From Erythroxylum novogranatense (lineage: Eukaryota; Streptophyta; Magnoliopsida; Malpighiales; Erythroxylaceae), in the NCBI GenBank assembly GCA_029891385.1, contig CM057225.1, positions 13,243,060 through 13,307,059 on the forward strand: a DNA stretch of 64,000 nucleotides, given 5' to 3'. The translations under genes were made by a program, and so were the position numbers. How positions within the stretch are numbered: position 1 is the first letter of the stretch; the number at the start of each line of letters is the position of its first letter. Positions 48,745 through 60,703 of the stretch are shown here, one piece after another. The notes under the pieces are model-generated. The model saw only the letters and a list, made by a program, of their open reading frames with translations. It searched no databases and was not told the DNA's origin.

Positions 48745-48748
<4 letters not shown>

Positions 48749-49512
48749 AAATTGGTCCTTAAGTGAACAGCCCTAATTGCTGGAAGAAAACAATACATCC
48801 ATCTAATAACTCTTTTTCTCTTTTTCTTTCTTTCGAAATTAACTAATTCTATCATCAGTTGAAGGTAAGGTTGTGATTAGTGGCGTTCCTAGTCATCTCC
48901 GAGTTTCCGTTTCTATGTAGAAGACACGTTGTCAAGTGTTTTGATTGGCCTACAAACTCTGATTCAACCAATCACCAATCATAAAGGGTGCGGTTTCAGG
49001 TACGACCCCATGTACGGTACCTACTTGACACTTTGACGTCAGTTTCTCATTTCGCCGTGAATCCCACGCTCCTAATGCTCGCGTATGTCAATCAAAGCCC
49101 CACAAAAACTACCCGTGCCCTGTAACCAAGCACAGTCCCTATGTCTCGGTCAAACTCAGTCCACAGATACAAACACAACACTAACTACATTAAAAAATGT
49201 TGGCAAGAACTAAGAAGTAAGAACAATAGAAAATAAAAAGGAAACTCGGCACTTAAATACAGTACTGCAGATACGAAAGTACATGCTAGAAACGAATCCA
49301 ACCGGAACCCAGAACTCTTAAACCTGACCTTTTTGGCAAAGGGATTGCTCTTCTTTCTTCATCGCAATATCTCTCTCTCTGTGTTGTGATACTGTGCTGG
49401 TCAAACCGCATTTTGTTGTCCAAGTCATGCTTTTGGCGGTGAATAATGTGTATGGTACATTTTCTACTGGATTTGAGATGCAAGTGTAGGCACGCAAGTG
49501 ACTGAAATAAAC
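48745..49512 (+). promoter_or_regulatory. Likely promoter and 5' UTR region of the cyclin gene
   Basis: Seen: this is the only non-repeat DNA between the AT microsatellite and the cyclin ATG. It includes a CT-rich TCTCTCTCTCTGTG run near 49368-49382, common in plant 5' UTRs, and more GC than the flanks. A TTTCGCCG-like string near 49050 is close to, but does not match, the E2F consensus. No transcription start can be fixed. Confidence 0.35.
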
Positions 49513-50888
49513 ATGGAAGGTGAATCTGTTCAGGGCCTCCTTTGTCAAGAGACTGATACTTGCTGCCTTGATGAAGGAGCTGGAGATCACGAGATTGCAT
49601 TCATGGATCTTCCACAGAATGGTGATTACTCTAATAGGGAAGGGGACTTAGAAATGTTGATTGAAAGAGAAACCAGTCTTGGGTTTAAAGTGAATCAATC
49701 TGGTGTGTTTCAAAACTGGGTCAAATGTGCCCGCTTGGAAGCTATCGAATGGATTCTGAAAGTCAGTGTCTTGTTGATTCTTCTCTTTTCTTTTCTTTTT
49801 TTCATCGAGTTCACCTATGGTTTAGAGTCTAAACCGTTGTGAAGTTTAATTATTAGTTGCTTATTTTCCGGGGATTAATTAATGCAGAGTAGAGCAACCT
49901 TTGGATTTCGTTTACAGACAGCTTATTTGTCCATGCTTTACCTTGATAGATTCCTGTCAAGACGGTCTATTGATGTAAGATGCTACTTGTTATGTTTTTC
50001 TTGAGTTTCTGTTTCATTACTTGTTAACTTTTTTTTTAATGTTGTTTGATTTTCCTTTTCGTTCAATCATTTTCAGGGTGAGAAATTGTGGGCAGTTAGA
50101 TTATTGTCAGTGGCATGTCTTTCTTTAGCTGCAAAGATGGAGGAGATGAAGATACCATCTTTGTCAGAATTCCAGATCGACGACTATAATTTTGAGACCA
50201 AACTCATTCAACGAATGGAGCTGCTGGTATTAAGCACATTAGAATGGAAAATGATCTCTGTTACACCTTTTTCTTTTCTTCACTACTTCATCGTTAAATG
50301 CTGCAAGGACGAGTCGCCATCAATGCTGATGTTACGTAGGACTGTCGGATTGATCTTGAATCTAATGAGAGGTAACCTTTCGGTGAATTCTCATTTGTCA
50401 TGTTGGCAATTATTTTTTACATATTGATTCAACTGAATGAATGCAGAGATCAATTTGATAGATCATCGACCGTCTGCTATAGCAATTGCTGCCACCCTTG
50501 CAGCGTTAGATCAGGGTTTAACAAGGGTGGAATTGGAGTGTAAGATGAATTCCATCCTCTGTTCTCATTTTCTCGAAATTGTAAGTTCGAAGCTTTGTTT
50601 GCTTGATCAGATTAAATGTTCAACTAACCACAAAGAGTATAAAATTTGTTCAATGAATATCTACAGGAAGACGTGTTCAAGTGCTATGCTCTAATCCAAA
50701 GATTAGCAACTGAAAATCTCAACTTGCCAAGGTCTGTGAGTTCGGTGGATATCCTGCCTACCCAACTCAAGCCAACGGATGTTTCCGGGAGTTCTTCGAT
50801 TACTTCGGCTACTAGCGTTAAGAGAAAAGGGCTGGCTTCTGAAAATCCCGATCAAAGCTACAAGTCACATGAGAAAAGACTTCGATAG
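49513..50888 (+). CDS. CYCD5: D-type cyclin, CYCD5-like (five exons)
   Basis: Seen: exons 49513-49761, 49888-49974, 50077-50371, 50447-50580 and 50667-50888; all introns are GT-AG and short; 987 nt gives 328 residues without a stop. The start is the first ATG downstream of an in-frame GTG. Residues 9-13 (LLCQE) fit the LxCxE retinoblastoma-binding motif of D cyclins. The cyclin box runs from AIEWILK to the exon 3/4 boundary and includes TAYLSMLYLDRFLS, LLSVACLSLAAKMEE and LLVLSTLEWKM. A C-terminal cyclin fold follows (DHRPSAIAIAATLAA), then a basic tail KRKG...HEKRLR. Family role: activates CDKA at G1/S in the nucleus through RB-E2F. Subgroup D5 is inferred from the short tail and VACLSLAAKMEE/LILSTLEWKM-type text. 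All splice phases agree, so it looks intact. Confidence 0.9.
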
Positions 50889-52560
50889 GAAATTCTTTAT
50901 GATTCGTTAATTTCGTCGTATATTTGATTGTCAGTTCACGGATATGATTGGAGTTGGTTGAAAAAGGTCTCCAAAACGAGCAGCCAAAGAAAGGAGAAAA
51001 CAGAAAAGGAAAAGGGAAATAAAAAGCACAGACTTGAGTTCTGTGTAAAAGCCGAGCTACAAGTGTAAGACCAGTGCCACTAATGTGGAAAAGAACAGAC
51101 CAAAAGAGCTCCCGAAGGCTGCTAACTTTGGCAAAATACTCATATGCTTACTCATTCGATTCTTTTCAAGCTTTCTTTCTGCTTTTGCACTACCTCTTGC
51201 AACCCTACCTTTTGATGGGATGCTTGGGATGCTTTCTTTGTGTGTTTGAAAAGGTATTGATAGATGTTATAAACTGAGGAAAACCAGGCAGGCCATGTTT
51301 GTGTGAGTGGGTAAAATCTCTGCTAAATGATGCCCACCAAGGCTAAAAAACTAAAAAACAAAGAAAAAGGGAAAATGAGTTGGATTTGTTTGAATGTTTT
51401 GGGCAGAGAGGGGACTGTTTTAGTCCCCGATGCGAATTTTTGTTGGCTAAAACATACGTTGCCAAATGGTCTACAAACAAACCCAAGGCATTGTATGTGG
51501 AAATGGAATCCCAGAAAATTTATATATATTGATTATAAAAATTCCTCTTGCCTTATGAACGTTCCTCTTTCCTGTCTTTATCCATTAACTAAGCTAAAAA
51601 TCAATTACTACAATCATTTCCTATATGAAAATCAGTAACTATTGATGATTTCAAGTACTTGTCCTATATCCTGTATCATATATCATATCGACTGAAACCC
51701 AAGATACGGAGACATCAGTTTGACGTCGCATACTTTCATAGGTAAGCGACTTTTTCCCCGAGGTCCAAGAAAGATTATTATCCTGCAGCCAATCCAGCAA
51801 AGAAGTACTAGGTACTCTGATGTCGCTACCCTCAATACTGCACAACTCCGCTAGGGCTGGTCAAGTATAGACTATAGACTTGGAAGCAACATCATATCTT
51901 CCTGTATTGGCCGTAGGTTCTTGACCACATGCCTTGCTCTCTACCTGATGTTTGCAAGTGTGCAGAATCAAATTACAGTAACCATTTGATGCCATTAATG
52001 GTTTAAAACGGGAGCATGTGTTCAGTTTCTTAGTACACAAGTAGAAATACCTATTACTGGTGTGAGGTAAAAGATACACTTTTGACCTAACTTTTTGACC
52101 ATGGGTAAGTTTAATCTTAACATTTGAGAATAATTTTAATTTTAATTTTTAGAAAATATTAAAATTAAATCTCATTATAACGTATTATAATAGAAAATTT
52201 AATCCCTCTATTACATATCTTATCAACACTAGTTTGATATTTTTATCAATTTTTTATTTTACTTTGTACGTTGTTGTGTCACTTCATTACTAACGTGACA
52301 AAGTAAGCCCTTTTTTTAAAATATATATAAATATTATTTTATTAATTGTGATACCACTCTTTTATTTAATCTGTTAAAGAAGTTCATTTGCTTCCCACTC
52401 CCTCCCCACCGTCGCCTTCATCCACCACCTTACCACCTCCTCCAACATCCCCTTCTCCCTTACTTTCGTCTCCTGCTTCTTCATTGACGCCTTCTCCACT
52501 CTCCCGAATGTCGTCTCCTCCTGGAACTACTTGTTACAGGTCTTACGGGAGAACCATACC
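50889..52560. other. Cyclin 3' region and non-genic DNA, with an unassigned minus-strand frame
   Basis: Seen: the first several hundred bases are probably 3' UTR (AAATAAAAAG near 51017). On the minus strand, 51845-51651 reads SDIRVPSTSLLDWLQDNN and SVSWVSVDMIYDTGYRTST; upstream in another frame VESKACGQEPTANTGR is read near 51930. The composition is protein-like but I do not recognise it and the frames are separated by a stop. It may be the tail of a decayed gene. The frame at 52388-52570 is a Pro/Ser-rich low-complexity stretch. Confidence 0.3.
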
Positions 52561-52689
52561 TAAAAACTAGCTTCTTTGTCACAATTATGTGCAACTCCTT
52601 CTGTGTTGTTAGTTCCTTATGAAACTCTTTCTCTTGGAGCATTACCATGAAACAACAAATGATGGCCTTATTACTCCATGTCCTTGCCA

Positions 52690-53730
52690 TTTTACCTTCA
52701 AGAACTTCTTGCACTGGTAGGCTTCTTGAACTAACTAACTCCATTCCTTTACCTAAGCCAACAAAACTTCATACTTCCCTTTTAATAATTGAATACAATG
52801 TCGTCCAAACTCAACAACTATTGTACCCCCAACAATATGTCATTTTCTCCAATATCTAACACCAAGACATTAGTACAAAACTCCCTACCACCCATATGTT
52901 ATGTCAAGTTTCGACATATTTGATTACAACTCAATCTCATACCTCCTCCTACCATAATTGACACATCTCTCAATGGATCCAATTATGGGCCTAACCTTCT
53001 TATTAACTTTTTATCAACAAAATTATGGGTGCTGCCCCATCTACTGAAATGTGAATAGTTATTCCATTTATTACGCCTTGTACCTTAATCTGTTGAAATT
53101 TCGCTAAAATAACTCCAAACATTGCCTACAAAGAAATGCTTGGTTGTGCATCTTCATCCTTTACATTGGGCTCCGTTACCTCCTACTCTTCTTCAACCAC
53201 ATACAACTACAGCATCAGGGTTTTACACTTATGGCCTTAGACATACTTTTCGTCACACCAAAATCATAATTCTTTGTCCCTACAATCATCCAATTCCTTA
53301 CTAGATGTAGTTTTACTCCACCTTGTCTCCCTTAGAAATTGTTGGTTGAGATGTCAACAGTAAACTTGGAGAATTCGACATATTCAAATAACTCCCCATT
53401 TGATACAACCCCTTTGGTTGATTTCTGATCATTCCACCACAATGTTGCATTACCATTTCAAGTTTCCTTGCCAACTTATAGGCTTGTTGCAGTGTTTTAG
53501 GACTCTAAAACCTCACCAGATACTTTATCTCCGCCTTCAGTCCCTTCAAAAATAAGCTCACCAATCAGTAGTATGCAGACATGAGTTCTCTCGCCCTTGG
53601 CAATTTTTCTCCTAGGCACCGCATACCTTACAACCACCATACGCTCAACTCTTATCTGCATCTAGTGAACTAAGATTGAAATTTGTGTTGACGTCGAAGG
53701 CTGGAAATTGTAGGGTTAAACATTACTATG
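52690..53730 (-). pseudogene. Decayed Ty3/gypsy gag-protease relic
   Basis: Seen on the minus strand: EPNVKDEDAQPSISL near 53140-53185, QIKVQGVINGITIHI near 53060-53105, STHNFVDKKLIRRLG near 52990-53035 (retropepsin DSGSTHNF region), NVLVLDIGENDILLGVQ near 52810-52880 and LDDIVF near 52790-52810. Family knowledge: this is the order of a plant gypsy aspartic protease. Stops and shifts are frequent and no RT was found, so it is an old truncated copy. It abuts the LINE start near 53.7 kb. Confidence 0.65.
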
Positions 53731-53747
53731 CTCCTTGGATTTGGAAT

Positions 53748-55180
53748 ATGGGCAAGAAGAAGAAGAAGCTTCATAAGAGCAAAGACATTACATTAGACTA
53801 TGTTATGGGTTTACAGGCGAAGTAAGTGCGAAGTGTTATCCTCCAACGAAACAGGCTGATACCCAGAATACTGTGGGAGGTGACAAGGAAGTGAACATGG
53901 CTTTGGGAGTAAGCAGAGATGGAGAAACAAGAGCAATACCGCAAGGCAGGATTCAAGGTAATGTGGAGGTGAAGAAAAATAATCAATTGATAATGAAAGC
54001 AACGGATGAGTCCAATGCTGATGTCTGTAGACAGGAACAAATGAGGGGAAGCAGGGAAAAGACGGAAAGACTAGAACATTTAGGTTTCAAGAATAGGGAA
54101 GGTAAGTTACTAAATAAAACAAAAAATGTGAGTTCTGGAGTGTTGTGTATTGAAGAGCTGGGGGATGAGGATGCATCCACAACTGATGAGGATATAGATG
54201 GGGAGAATATAACCACAGAAGCATTGGATTCAAAGGATGAGGAACCCACCCCGAAGGTGCTTGACAGAATGCCAAAACTAACCTCAGACAAGAATGATGA
54301 AGGTAACATTAAACCTCCTTATGTCAGTTTGTTCAGGAACAACATAGAGATGAAACATAGGATGCAGCTAGACTTTGTCAGAAATTGAGCAAGCATAAGG
54401 ATACTGCCTTGTGCGTTGCTTCATAGGGAGGTTCCTAGGGATGAAGGCTCTTGAAGGGCAAATAGCGAAATGGAATATACAGTGTAAGATTCTGCCTCAT
54501 ACTCAGGGTTGGATGATTTTCTAATTTGATACAGAAGAGGATCGAACCAATGTATTGGCAAGAGGTCCGTATGTCGTGTATGGGAGAACTCTGCTACTGA
54601 AGAAACTATCCCAAGGCTTTACATTTGAATACAAAGATTTCATGGAAGTCCCAATATGGGTGCAGCTGTCAAATATACCACTGGAATTGTGGAATGAAAG
54701 AGGGCTCTTTAAGTTTGGTTCTCAAATTGGAAAGCCTTTATGTATAGACAAGATCACCATCAACAAGTCTCAAATAGGTTGTGCAAGAATACTAGTTGAA
54801 GTTGATGTATCCAAAATACCTGTAACAAATTTCGAAGTAAAAATTCCAGGAGGCTAAAAATACACTCAATTGGTACTCTATGAGACCTTCCTTAATTATT
54901 GCTACCACTGTAAGAAATTTGGACACAACCCTTTTGATTGCAAGAGTAAAAACAAGAACAAACATAAGAGGGATACTATAACTACAAAAGAGAATGAAAC
55001 TGGTGAGGAAGAAAGTGAGAGGAATCAATTATATTAGGAAAAGGAAGGGGGTATACTTGAAATATCTAAAGCTCAAAAGCGTTGCGACCAAGAAGAAATT
55101 CCTACCAAGGAGGGAGATCAACAATTGCAGAAGGAAACTTGTATTGATGGAAGGGGAAATAGGGAAGAGATCACTGAATT
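53748..55180 (+). pseudogene. LINE ORF1 (DUF4283-like domain and CCHC zinc knuckle)
   Basis: Seen: ATG at 53748 (MGKKKKKLHKSK), an early frame break, then an acidic region (53873-54388) with SKDEEPTPKVLD. From about 54540, ARGPYVVYGRTLLLKKL, FMEVPIWVQLSNIPLELWN and IGCARILVEVDVSKIP follow, the usual DUF4283-type text of plant LINE ORF1. Next is [14 protein letters not shown] (54902-54941), which fits C-X2-C-X4-H-X4-C. Family role: RNA binding in the retrotransposition complex. Several stops break the chain. Confidence 0.8.
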
Positions 55181-55416
55181 AAGGGAACAAAAGGGTCAAT
55201 CTCGAATGGTCTCCAGAAATGGGAATGAGGGGGCATTGTAGAAAGCACAAAATTACAGGAAGGTAAACAAGGAAAAGGCAGTCATAACACAAACAAATAA
55301 GGTAGGAAGTGAGAAAAGGAATACCAAGCAGGTGGGTAGTAACAGGGAGGAAGTAGGTAGGAGTAACAATGAAGATCCAAGGAGAACAGGAGGCAGAGGG
55401 CTCCCCTAGCTGAAAA

Positions 55417-56230
55417 ATGAAGTTATTTTCATGGAATGTCCAAGGCATCGAGACAACATAGTGTTGTCAACATCATGAGACAACACAATTGTAAGTTTTC
55501 TTGTTTACTAGAAACTAAATTATCTATCGATAGCCTGAATAAGATGATGAGATATAGATTTGTAGGATGGGAATGTTGTCATAACTTTGGTTCTATCCTT
55601 GGAGGTAGAATGTGTATTATGTGGAATCCCACTTTCTATAAATGTCAGTTTTTGGAGATTGGAGACTAGTGCATTCATGCTAGAATTCAATGTAGCATAT
55701 CATAGTTCACCTATTCAATCTCATTTGTATATGGTCTATATAATGTCACCAAAAGAAAGGGGCTTTGGCATAAACTAAAAGGAGTAAATATGGATCCAGT
55801 GAGACCTTGGATAATATTGGGTGATTTTAATTGTGTTTGTGCAGCAAGAGAGAGACTAGGATGTCAGCCCCCTTCGGCCTACTTACCTAAAGATCTACTG
55901 GATTTTAAATTGACATTAAGATTGGAGGATGCCCCAAGTAGGGGGAATTTTACACTTGGAACAAAAACTAATTATGGGCTACACTTGATAGAATACTTCT
56001 GAACCAAGCATGGGACTCTTTGGGGTATTATTGCCTTGCACACTTCCTGGAAATGAGGGCAAAATCTGATCACTGCCTAGTACTTGTGGACATAAAACAA
56101 ATGGGACAGCTAGGTAAGAAACCCTTCAAGTTCTTCAATATATGGCTGAAACATCCTCAGATACAGGACATTATAGACAGTAGATGGGAGAGGATAGGGG
56201 AGGGAACAACCCAATTTGCCCTGTGCTAAA
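55417..56230 (+). pseudogene. LINE ORF2 apurinic-type endonuclease
   Basis: Seen: ATG at 55417 starts MKLFSWNVQGI, followed after a shift by CKFSCLLETKLSIDSL, MCIMWNPTFYKCQF, then PWIILGDFNCVCAARERLG and AKSDHCLVLVDI. These are the N, E, GDFN and SDH motifs of the EEP-fold LINE endonuclease, in order. Stops and shifts between blocks (for example near 55458, 55668 and 55998) mean no full product. Confidence 0.85.
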
Positions 56231-57260
56231 ATACTCTCTGAAATCTCTGAACTCCGAGGCATATGGGAATATTTCTGCCAAGGTTAGGAATGTACAAAAG
56301 GCTTTTAAAACAGCTTATAAGGCATCCCTAAACATGCCTGATGACCTTGAATTGAACCAAGAGGTAAAGACTAAAAGGAAGCATGTTGATTTCCTACTAG
56401 AAGCAGAAAGACTGATTTTTCAACAAAAAGCCAAACACACACATCTTATAGAGGTTGATTGTTGGACCCTAAAATTTTATTACTTTATTTTATTAAGCAT
56501 GATTTAATTTATTTTGAGGTCTAGTTAGATTTATTATTTTGGGGTTATTAGCATATCAATGTTAGGAGGAATTATTGTTGGAATTGATAGAATTAAAGTA
56601 TAAATGTAGTTAGAATACATGAGGGGTAATTTTGGTAGATCACTTAAACTTTTAAGTTATAAGGCATAAGTGGTGATCCTTACTTGACGACCTCGAGTGG
56701 TCGCCTCGGGATACGAAACGAAAACCGAGCCCAACATTGATAAAATTAATAAATACTTCCATGAAGTAGTGGGGAAAAGAGGGAAACATAACACAATTTC
56801 CCATATCATTAGGGAAGATGGAAATGCAACTACATCAATGGAAGAAGTGGTAACATACTGTCTAAAATTTTACCAGGACCTCTTAGGAACAATATCACCT
56901 CTACATAGTCTAGATGCAGATGTTATTAGGAATGGAATGTCCTGGATGAGAAAGCATGGGAAACATTGGATGCTCCAATCTGTGACGAGAAAATTAAGAG
57001 GGTAATGTTTGGCATAGGAGATGACAAAGCCCCGAGGCCAGATGGCTACACTTATACCTTCTTCAAACAACATTGGGAAAGGGTAGGGCCAAATGTAATA
57101 ACAGCAGTGAAGGAGTTTTTTGCATCTAGCAAACTGTTGAAACAGATCAACCACTCCATCATCACTCTTATTCCGAAGACCACTGCTGCACCAAAAGTAA
57201 CAGATTTCAGATATATTGCTTGCCTAAATGTTGTCTACAAGGTGATCACTAAAATACTAA
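56230..57260 (+). pseudogene. LINE ORF2 reverse transcriptase, first part
   Basis: Seen: LKSLNSEAYGNISAKVRNVQ at about 56232-56292, up to the mini-LTR at 56460. The chain resumes after 56741 with KINKYFHEVVGKRGKHNTIS, IIREDGNATTSMEEV, then DDKAPRPDGYTYTFFKQHWE, SIITLIPKTTAAPKVTDFR and VVYKVITKIL. Family knowledge: this is the L1 RT segment up to the FRPI..CNV-YK motif. A shift lies near 56950-57005. The chain stops at the TAA duplication at 57258-57260. Confidence 0.85.
56460..56736. mobile_element. 277-bp solo mini-LTR in the LINE RT
   Basis: Seen: starts TGTTGGACCC and ends GAGCCCAACA; perfect duplication TTGAT at 56455-56459 and 56737-56741. Removing it with one TTGAT joins the LINE frame (EVD to KINKYF). 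The ends copy the TGTTGG...CCAACA style of the giant LTRs but the body is far shorter. This could be a solo TRIM-type LTR or a heavily deleted LTR. Confidence 0.85.
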
Positions 57261-57705
57261 CCCTGTGTATGGTTATTGTCCCTGTATATGGGGACAAATA
57301 ACAAAACAAACAAATCCTGTCCATTAATGTTGTTTGGTTTCCGTCTCTAGGCGATTGTCCTCTGTCTCCGATAGACAGAGACAAACAAATCATGTCCACC
57401 TTTTAAACGAAAGACAACGTTGGCTGTCTCCGGTATCGCACAGTTGGCATCGCTGTAGTCTTCTGTTCCCCAAGACGTTCCTGACTGCAAAAATTTCGCC
57501 GCCCCCGTTAAGTAAAAGTTTTTTGTTCTTTTCCGATTTCTTGTCTTGAATGGACATTGAGCATTTTTTTACTTGACGCCTTCTTCTTGTCGGGGGTTGG
57601 GTATTTTTGGTGCATCATTTGGGGTTTAAACTTTAACGTCCCCCTTGCGGTAACAGAAACAAGGAAACCAAACCAGAGGCTTTAGAGCCGAAGACAGTAT
57701 AGTAA

Positions 57706-59805
57706 ATGGTTATGGAGAAACCCAAGGACGATTCAGTTGTTACGCTTGTTTGCGCTAATTTGAGAAAGGAATCGGGTCTTCAGTGGCTAATCGGCTCTCC
57801 CTTTTTCCCTCCTTTCACTATCGTCTCCGTCCTTAGATCCATCCACACTGTCGAGAACTCTTCATCTCTTGACTACCACAAAGAATCAGGTCTTCTTTTC
57901 TTTCTGTTTTTTATTCTCATTTAATTCATTTTTAGTTTTATCTGAAACAACTTGTTGTATTGTTTCTAAGCAGAAGATATTCGAACGCTCCTTTTGAAAG
58001 GATTCGATGTGATCGGAGCGTTGATTGTCGAAGGCTCTGATCTCGAGGAAACTGCTCGGGAAGCTATTGACGCTGTTCGCCAATTGAGAAAATGTCTTGC
58101 CGGCGGAGGTAGTTCTGCAGGGCAGCAGGTTATCGGCACCGTCTCCGATTCAAACACTGGAGATATTCACTATTTTGTGTCGAGAAATGAGGATTCAACG
58201 AACATTGAGGCTGTCACTTCGGTTGTTCATGAGGGTCAACCTGAAAAGTATATTTGGGAAATAGGTTGTTTGCTTCGATGTGAGCTCCCAATCAAGTTAC
58301 CTGTCTACATGCCTGCTAATAGTTCTTCTGGTAAGATTTGTGCTTATGTGTTTTTTCTTTTTTTTTCTGCACAGTTTTCATATTATGAATATTGTCATGA
58401 ATTTCTGTTAACGTTGTCATTCAACTTGTGTAAGCAACCACTTCTGTTTTTTTTTTTTCAGTTGCATGCATATCACTTCAATCCACCTGGCATTTTGCAC
58501 CCAGTAACTGTCATATATGAACTCAATTATGGGGAGACAGAATTGAAACAAGGCAAGTACTTGGTTCTGTAAACTCAAACTTTCAGTTAGATATGAGTTA
58601 ACAAGCAGTCCATACTTTGTCTCTATCATGGAAGTTATCTTACTTCCAGTCTTAATGAGAGCATTTGCTTTTGAAGTTTGGGAGGTTGACTTAGAATCCG
58701 ACAGACAATTACTACCACTGAACTAATCATGACACTCTTTTCCAATTAATCCTCTGGTTTTCTATTTTATCTGATTGAATTTCTCCTACTACTGGAAATA
58801 TGACAACCATTCATTAATACAAAATCATGGAACAAAATAAAGTAAGGGGACTAGCAGGGTAACGTATGATAGATAAGTGAAAGTAGTAAATAACTGTCGG
58901 CTAGCTTTGTGACATGTTCATATGTGCTTATCAGTGGAGGAAAAATATTTCCTTGGTGAAATGAAGATTTGCAGAGGAAAGCAAGAACAGAAATTGTTTC
59001 AAATTGATACCTTTTCTTATACATTCTTAGCACTGTACATTTACCAATCTCTTGTTTCACTAAAACTTAGTTTTTCCAGTTGAAGCCAGAAGATCCTTGC
59101 ACTTGAGGTTGGGGTTGCCTTTTAATCGTCCTCTCCTAAGAATTGCTAATGCACTTAACTTCAATCTTGTAAAGGACAGTGTAGAGAGCAAATCAAGGCG
59201 TAAAGGTAATTGTTTGGCTTCAAGCAGGAAACTGTTGCCATATTTTTTGTTTTTCTCTTTCCCATTCTTTTCCTTTCTATATGTATTGGATGGGAGAACT
59301 CTCAATTTTCTGTGGCAATAGCAGGCCCTCGTATGCTTAAAGATGTGCATTTTGGGATTCCAAGTAGTGGAGGTCTGCTACTATTTTTTTTTTTCCGTGC
59401 CATTATGTGGGTTGTTGGTTAGTGTTCTTACTGAAATCATAATGTTCATGTAGTCTCAGGAGGCATTATTTCTTTGGTTCAGGGTTCCTATGAATACTAC
59501 CATTATCTTCAGGATGGCTTTGATGACTCGGTATTATCACTTCTCTTTCTCAGGGAATTTTTAGGTATGGGTGGAACATGTTGGCATTCTAAGAGTGGTG
59601 TGCTATGTGCTTATCAAATTTAAGCAGTATATTAATTGTAATACCTCCTTTTCATTGTTAATATCATATCATCTTTGGTAATGCTTATTGTAGGGACATA
59701 CAACAAGCATTGGTAGATATTGGTGATAAAGATCCTTCTTTGATCGGATCTCATGAATGGATTGGTGCCATTGAGTTGAGCTTTGTATTGGATAAGTTGC
59801 TGGGT
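57706..59805 (+). pseudogene. UFSP2: Ufm1-specific protease 2 (UFSP2) captured gene fragment, seven exon pieces
   Basis: Seen: exon pieces 57706-57889, 57974-58330, 58462-58552 (GC donor AG|GCAAGT), 59080-59205, 59325-59372, 59454-59530 and 59694-59805. Text includes [91 protein letters not shown] and [17 protein letters not shown]. Family knowledge: peptidase C78 enzymes mature UFM1 and remove it from proteins. The catalytic Cys lies in a GWGC motif right after DGFDDS, and a DPH block follows downstream. Both are absent here. Exon 2 ends in phase 1 but the next piece needs phase 0, and piece 6 ends in phase 0 while piece 7 needs phase 2. Exons between them are therefore missing. It cannot give an active protease. 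Confidence 0.85.
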
Positions 59806-59850
59806 GTAAGCACTACTATGATAATATGATTCATTTTCAGGTACCTAAAT

Positions 59851-60216
59851 ATGGCTAGATACAACTTTTATGTTGTCTTTGTTGGACACTAAGTTGGTAT
59901 TTTTACCAATTGGGAAGATGTTAAATTGGTAACTGAGGGGTTTCGTAATGCTCGATTCAGGGGATATCGAACATTGGAGGAAGCACAAAGTGCGTTTGTC
60001 ATGGATCAATCTAGGTCGGCTTGTTGCATTGCAGACATTGCTCCTACTTTCAATGAACCATCCTCCATTCCGATTCTATCCCCAATTCCAACAAATGAAC
60101 AAGCCAGTCAAGTTCGTACTGTGCAGGCAAACATGGCATGGGCTCATGTATTTTTACTCGTAGCTATTGGAATCATTGTGGGGATGGTTCTAAACCAAAT
60201 TATTTCTAAATTCTAA
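59851..60216 (+). pseudogene. RNase H1 N-terminal (viroplasmin-like) domain with hydrophobic tail
   Basis: Seen: after acceptor TTCATTTTCAG (59840), ATG at 59851 opens MARYNFYVVFVGH, then TAA at 59890-59892. The same frame continues VGIFTNWEDVKL, VTEGFRNARFRGYRTLEEAQ and SAF. A Ser/Pro/Ile-rich linker follows, then AWAHVFLLVAIGIIVGMVLN as a likely membrane segment, and the stop at 60214-60216. Family knowledge: the YYVVFVGR..GIY..W.EC..QV.GF....F.GFKTLEEA domain binds RNA/DNA hybrids in RNase H1 and occurs in plant proteins of unknown role and in caulimovirus viroplasmin. The linker and tail are not from UFSP2, so this is a fusion or a second captured gene. Confidence 0.75.
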
Positions 60217-60330
60217 GGCGTTAATGTATGTTGAACCAAATATGTCAGCCCAAATATTAATGCTTAGATGTTTGTTTAGAATATATGTTGAACCTATTAT
60301 GTAATTAATGCTAAGAATGTATGTTGTTTG

Positions 60331-60703
<373 letters not shown>

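Noticed and set aside
52388..52570. Pro/Ser/Thr-rich frame
   Set aside because: Low-complexity CCT/CCA sequence without start context, splice sites or a domain.
53983..54309. Minus-strand Ser-rich frame of 108 codons
   Set aside because: Antisense shadow of the acidic region of LINE ORF1.
57706..60216. A working UFSP2 gene
   Set aside because: Splice phases disagree at two junctions, the catalytic Cys and DPH exons are missing, and the 3' part belongs to another domain with a stop codon.
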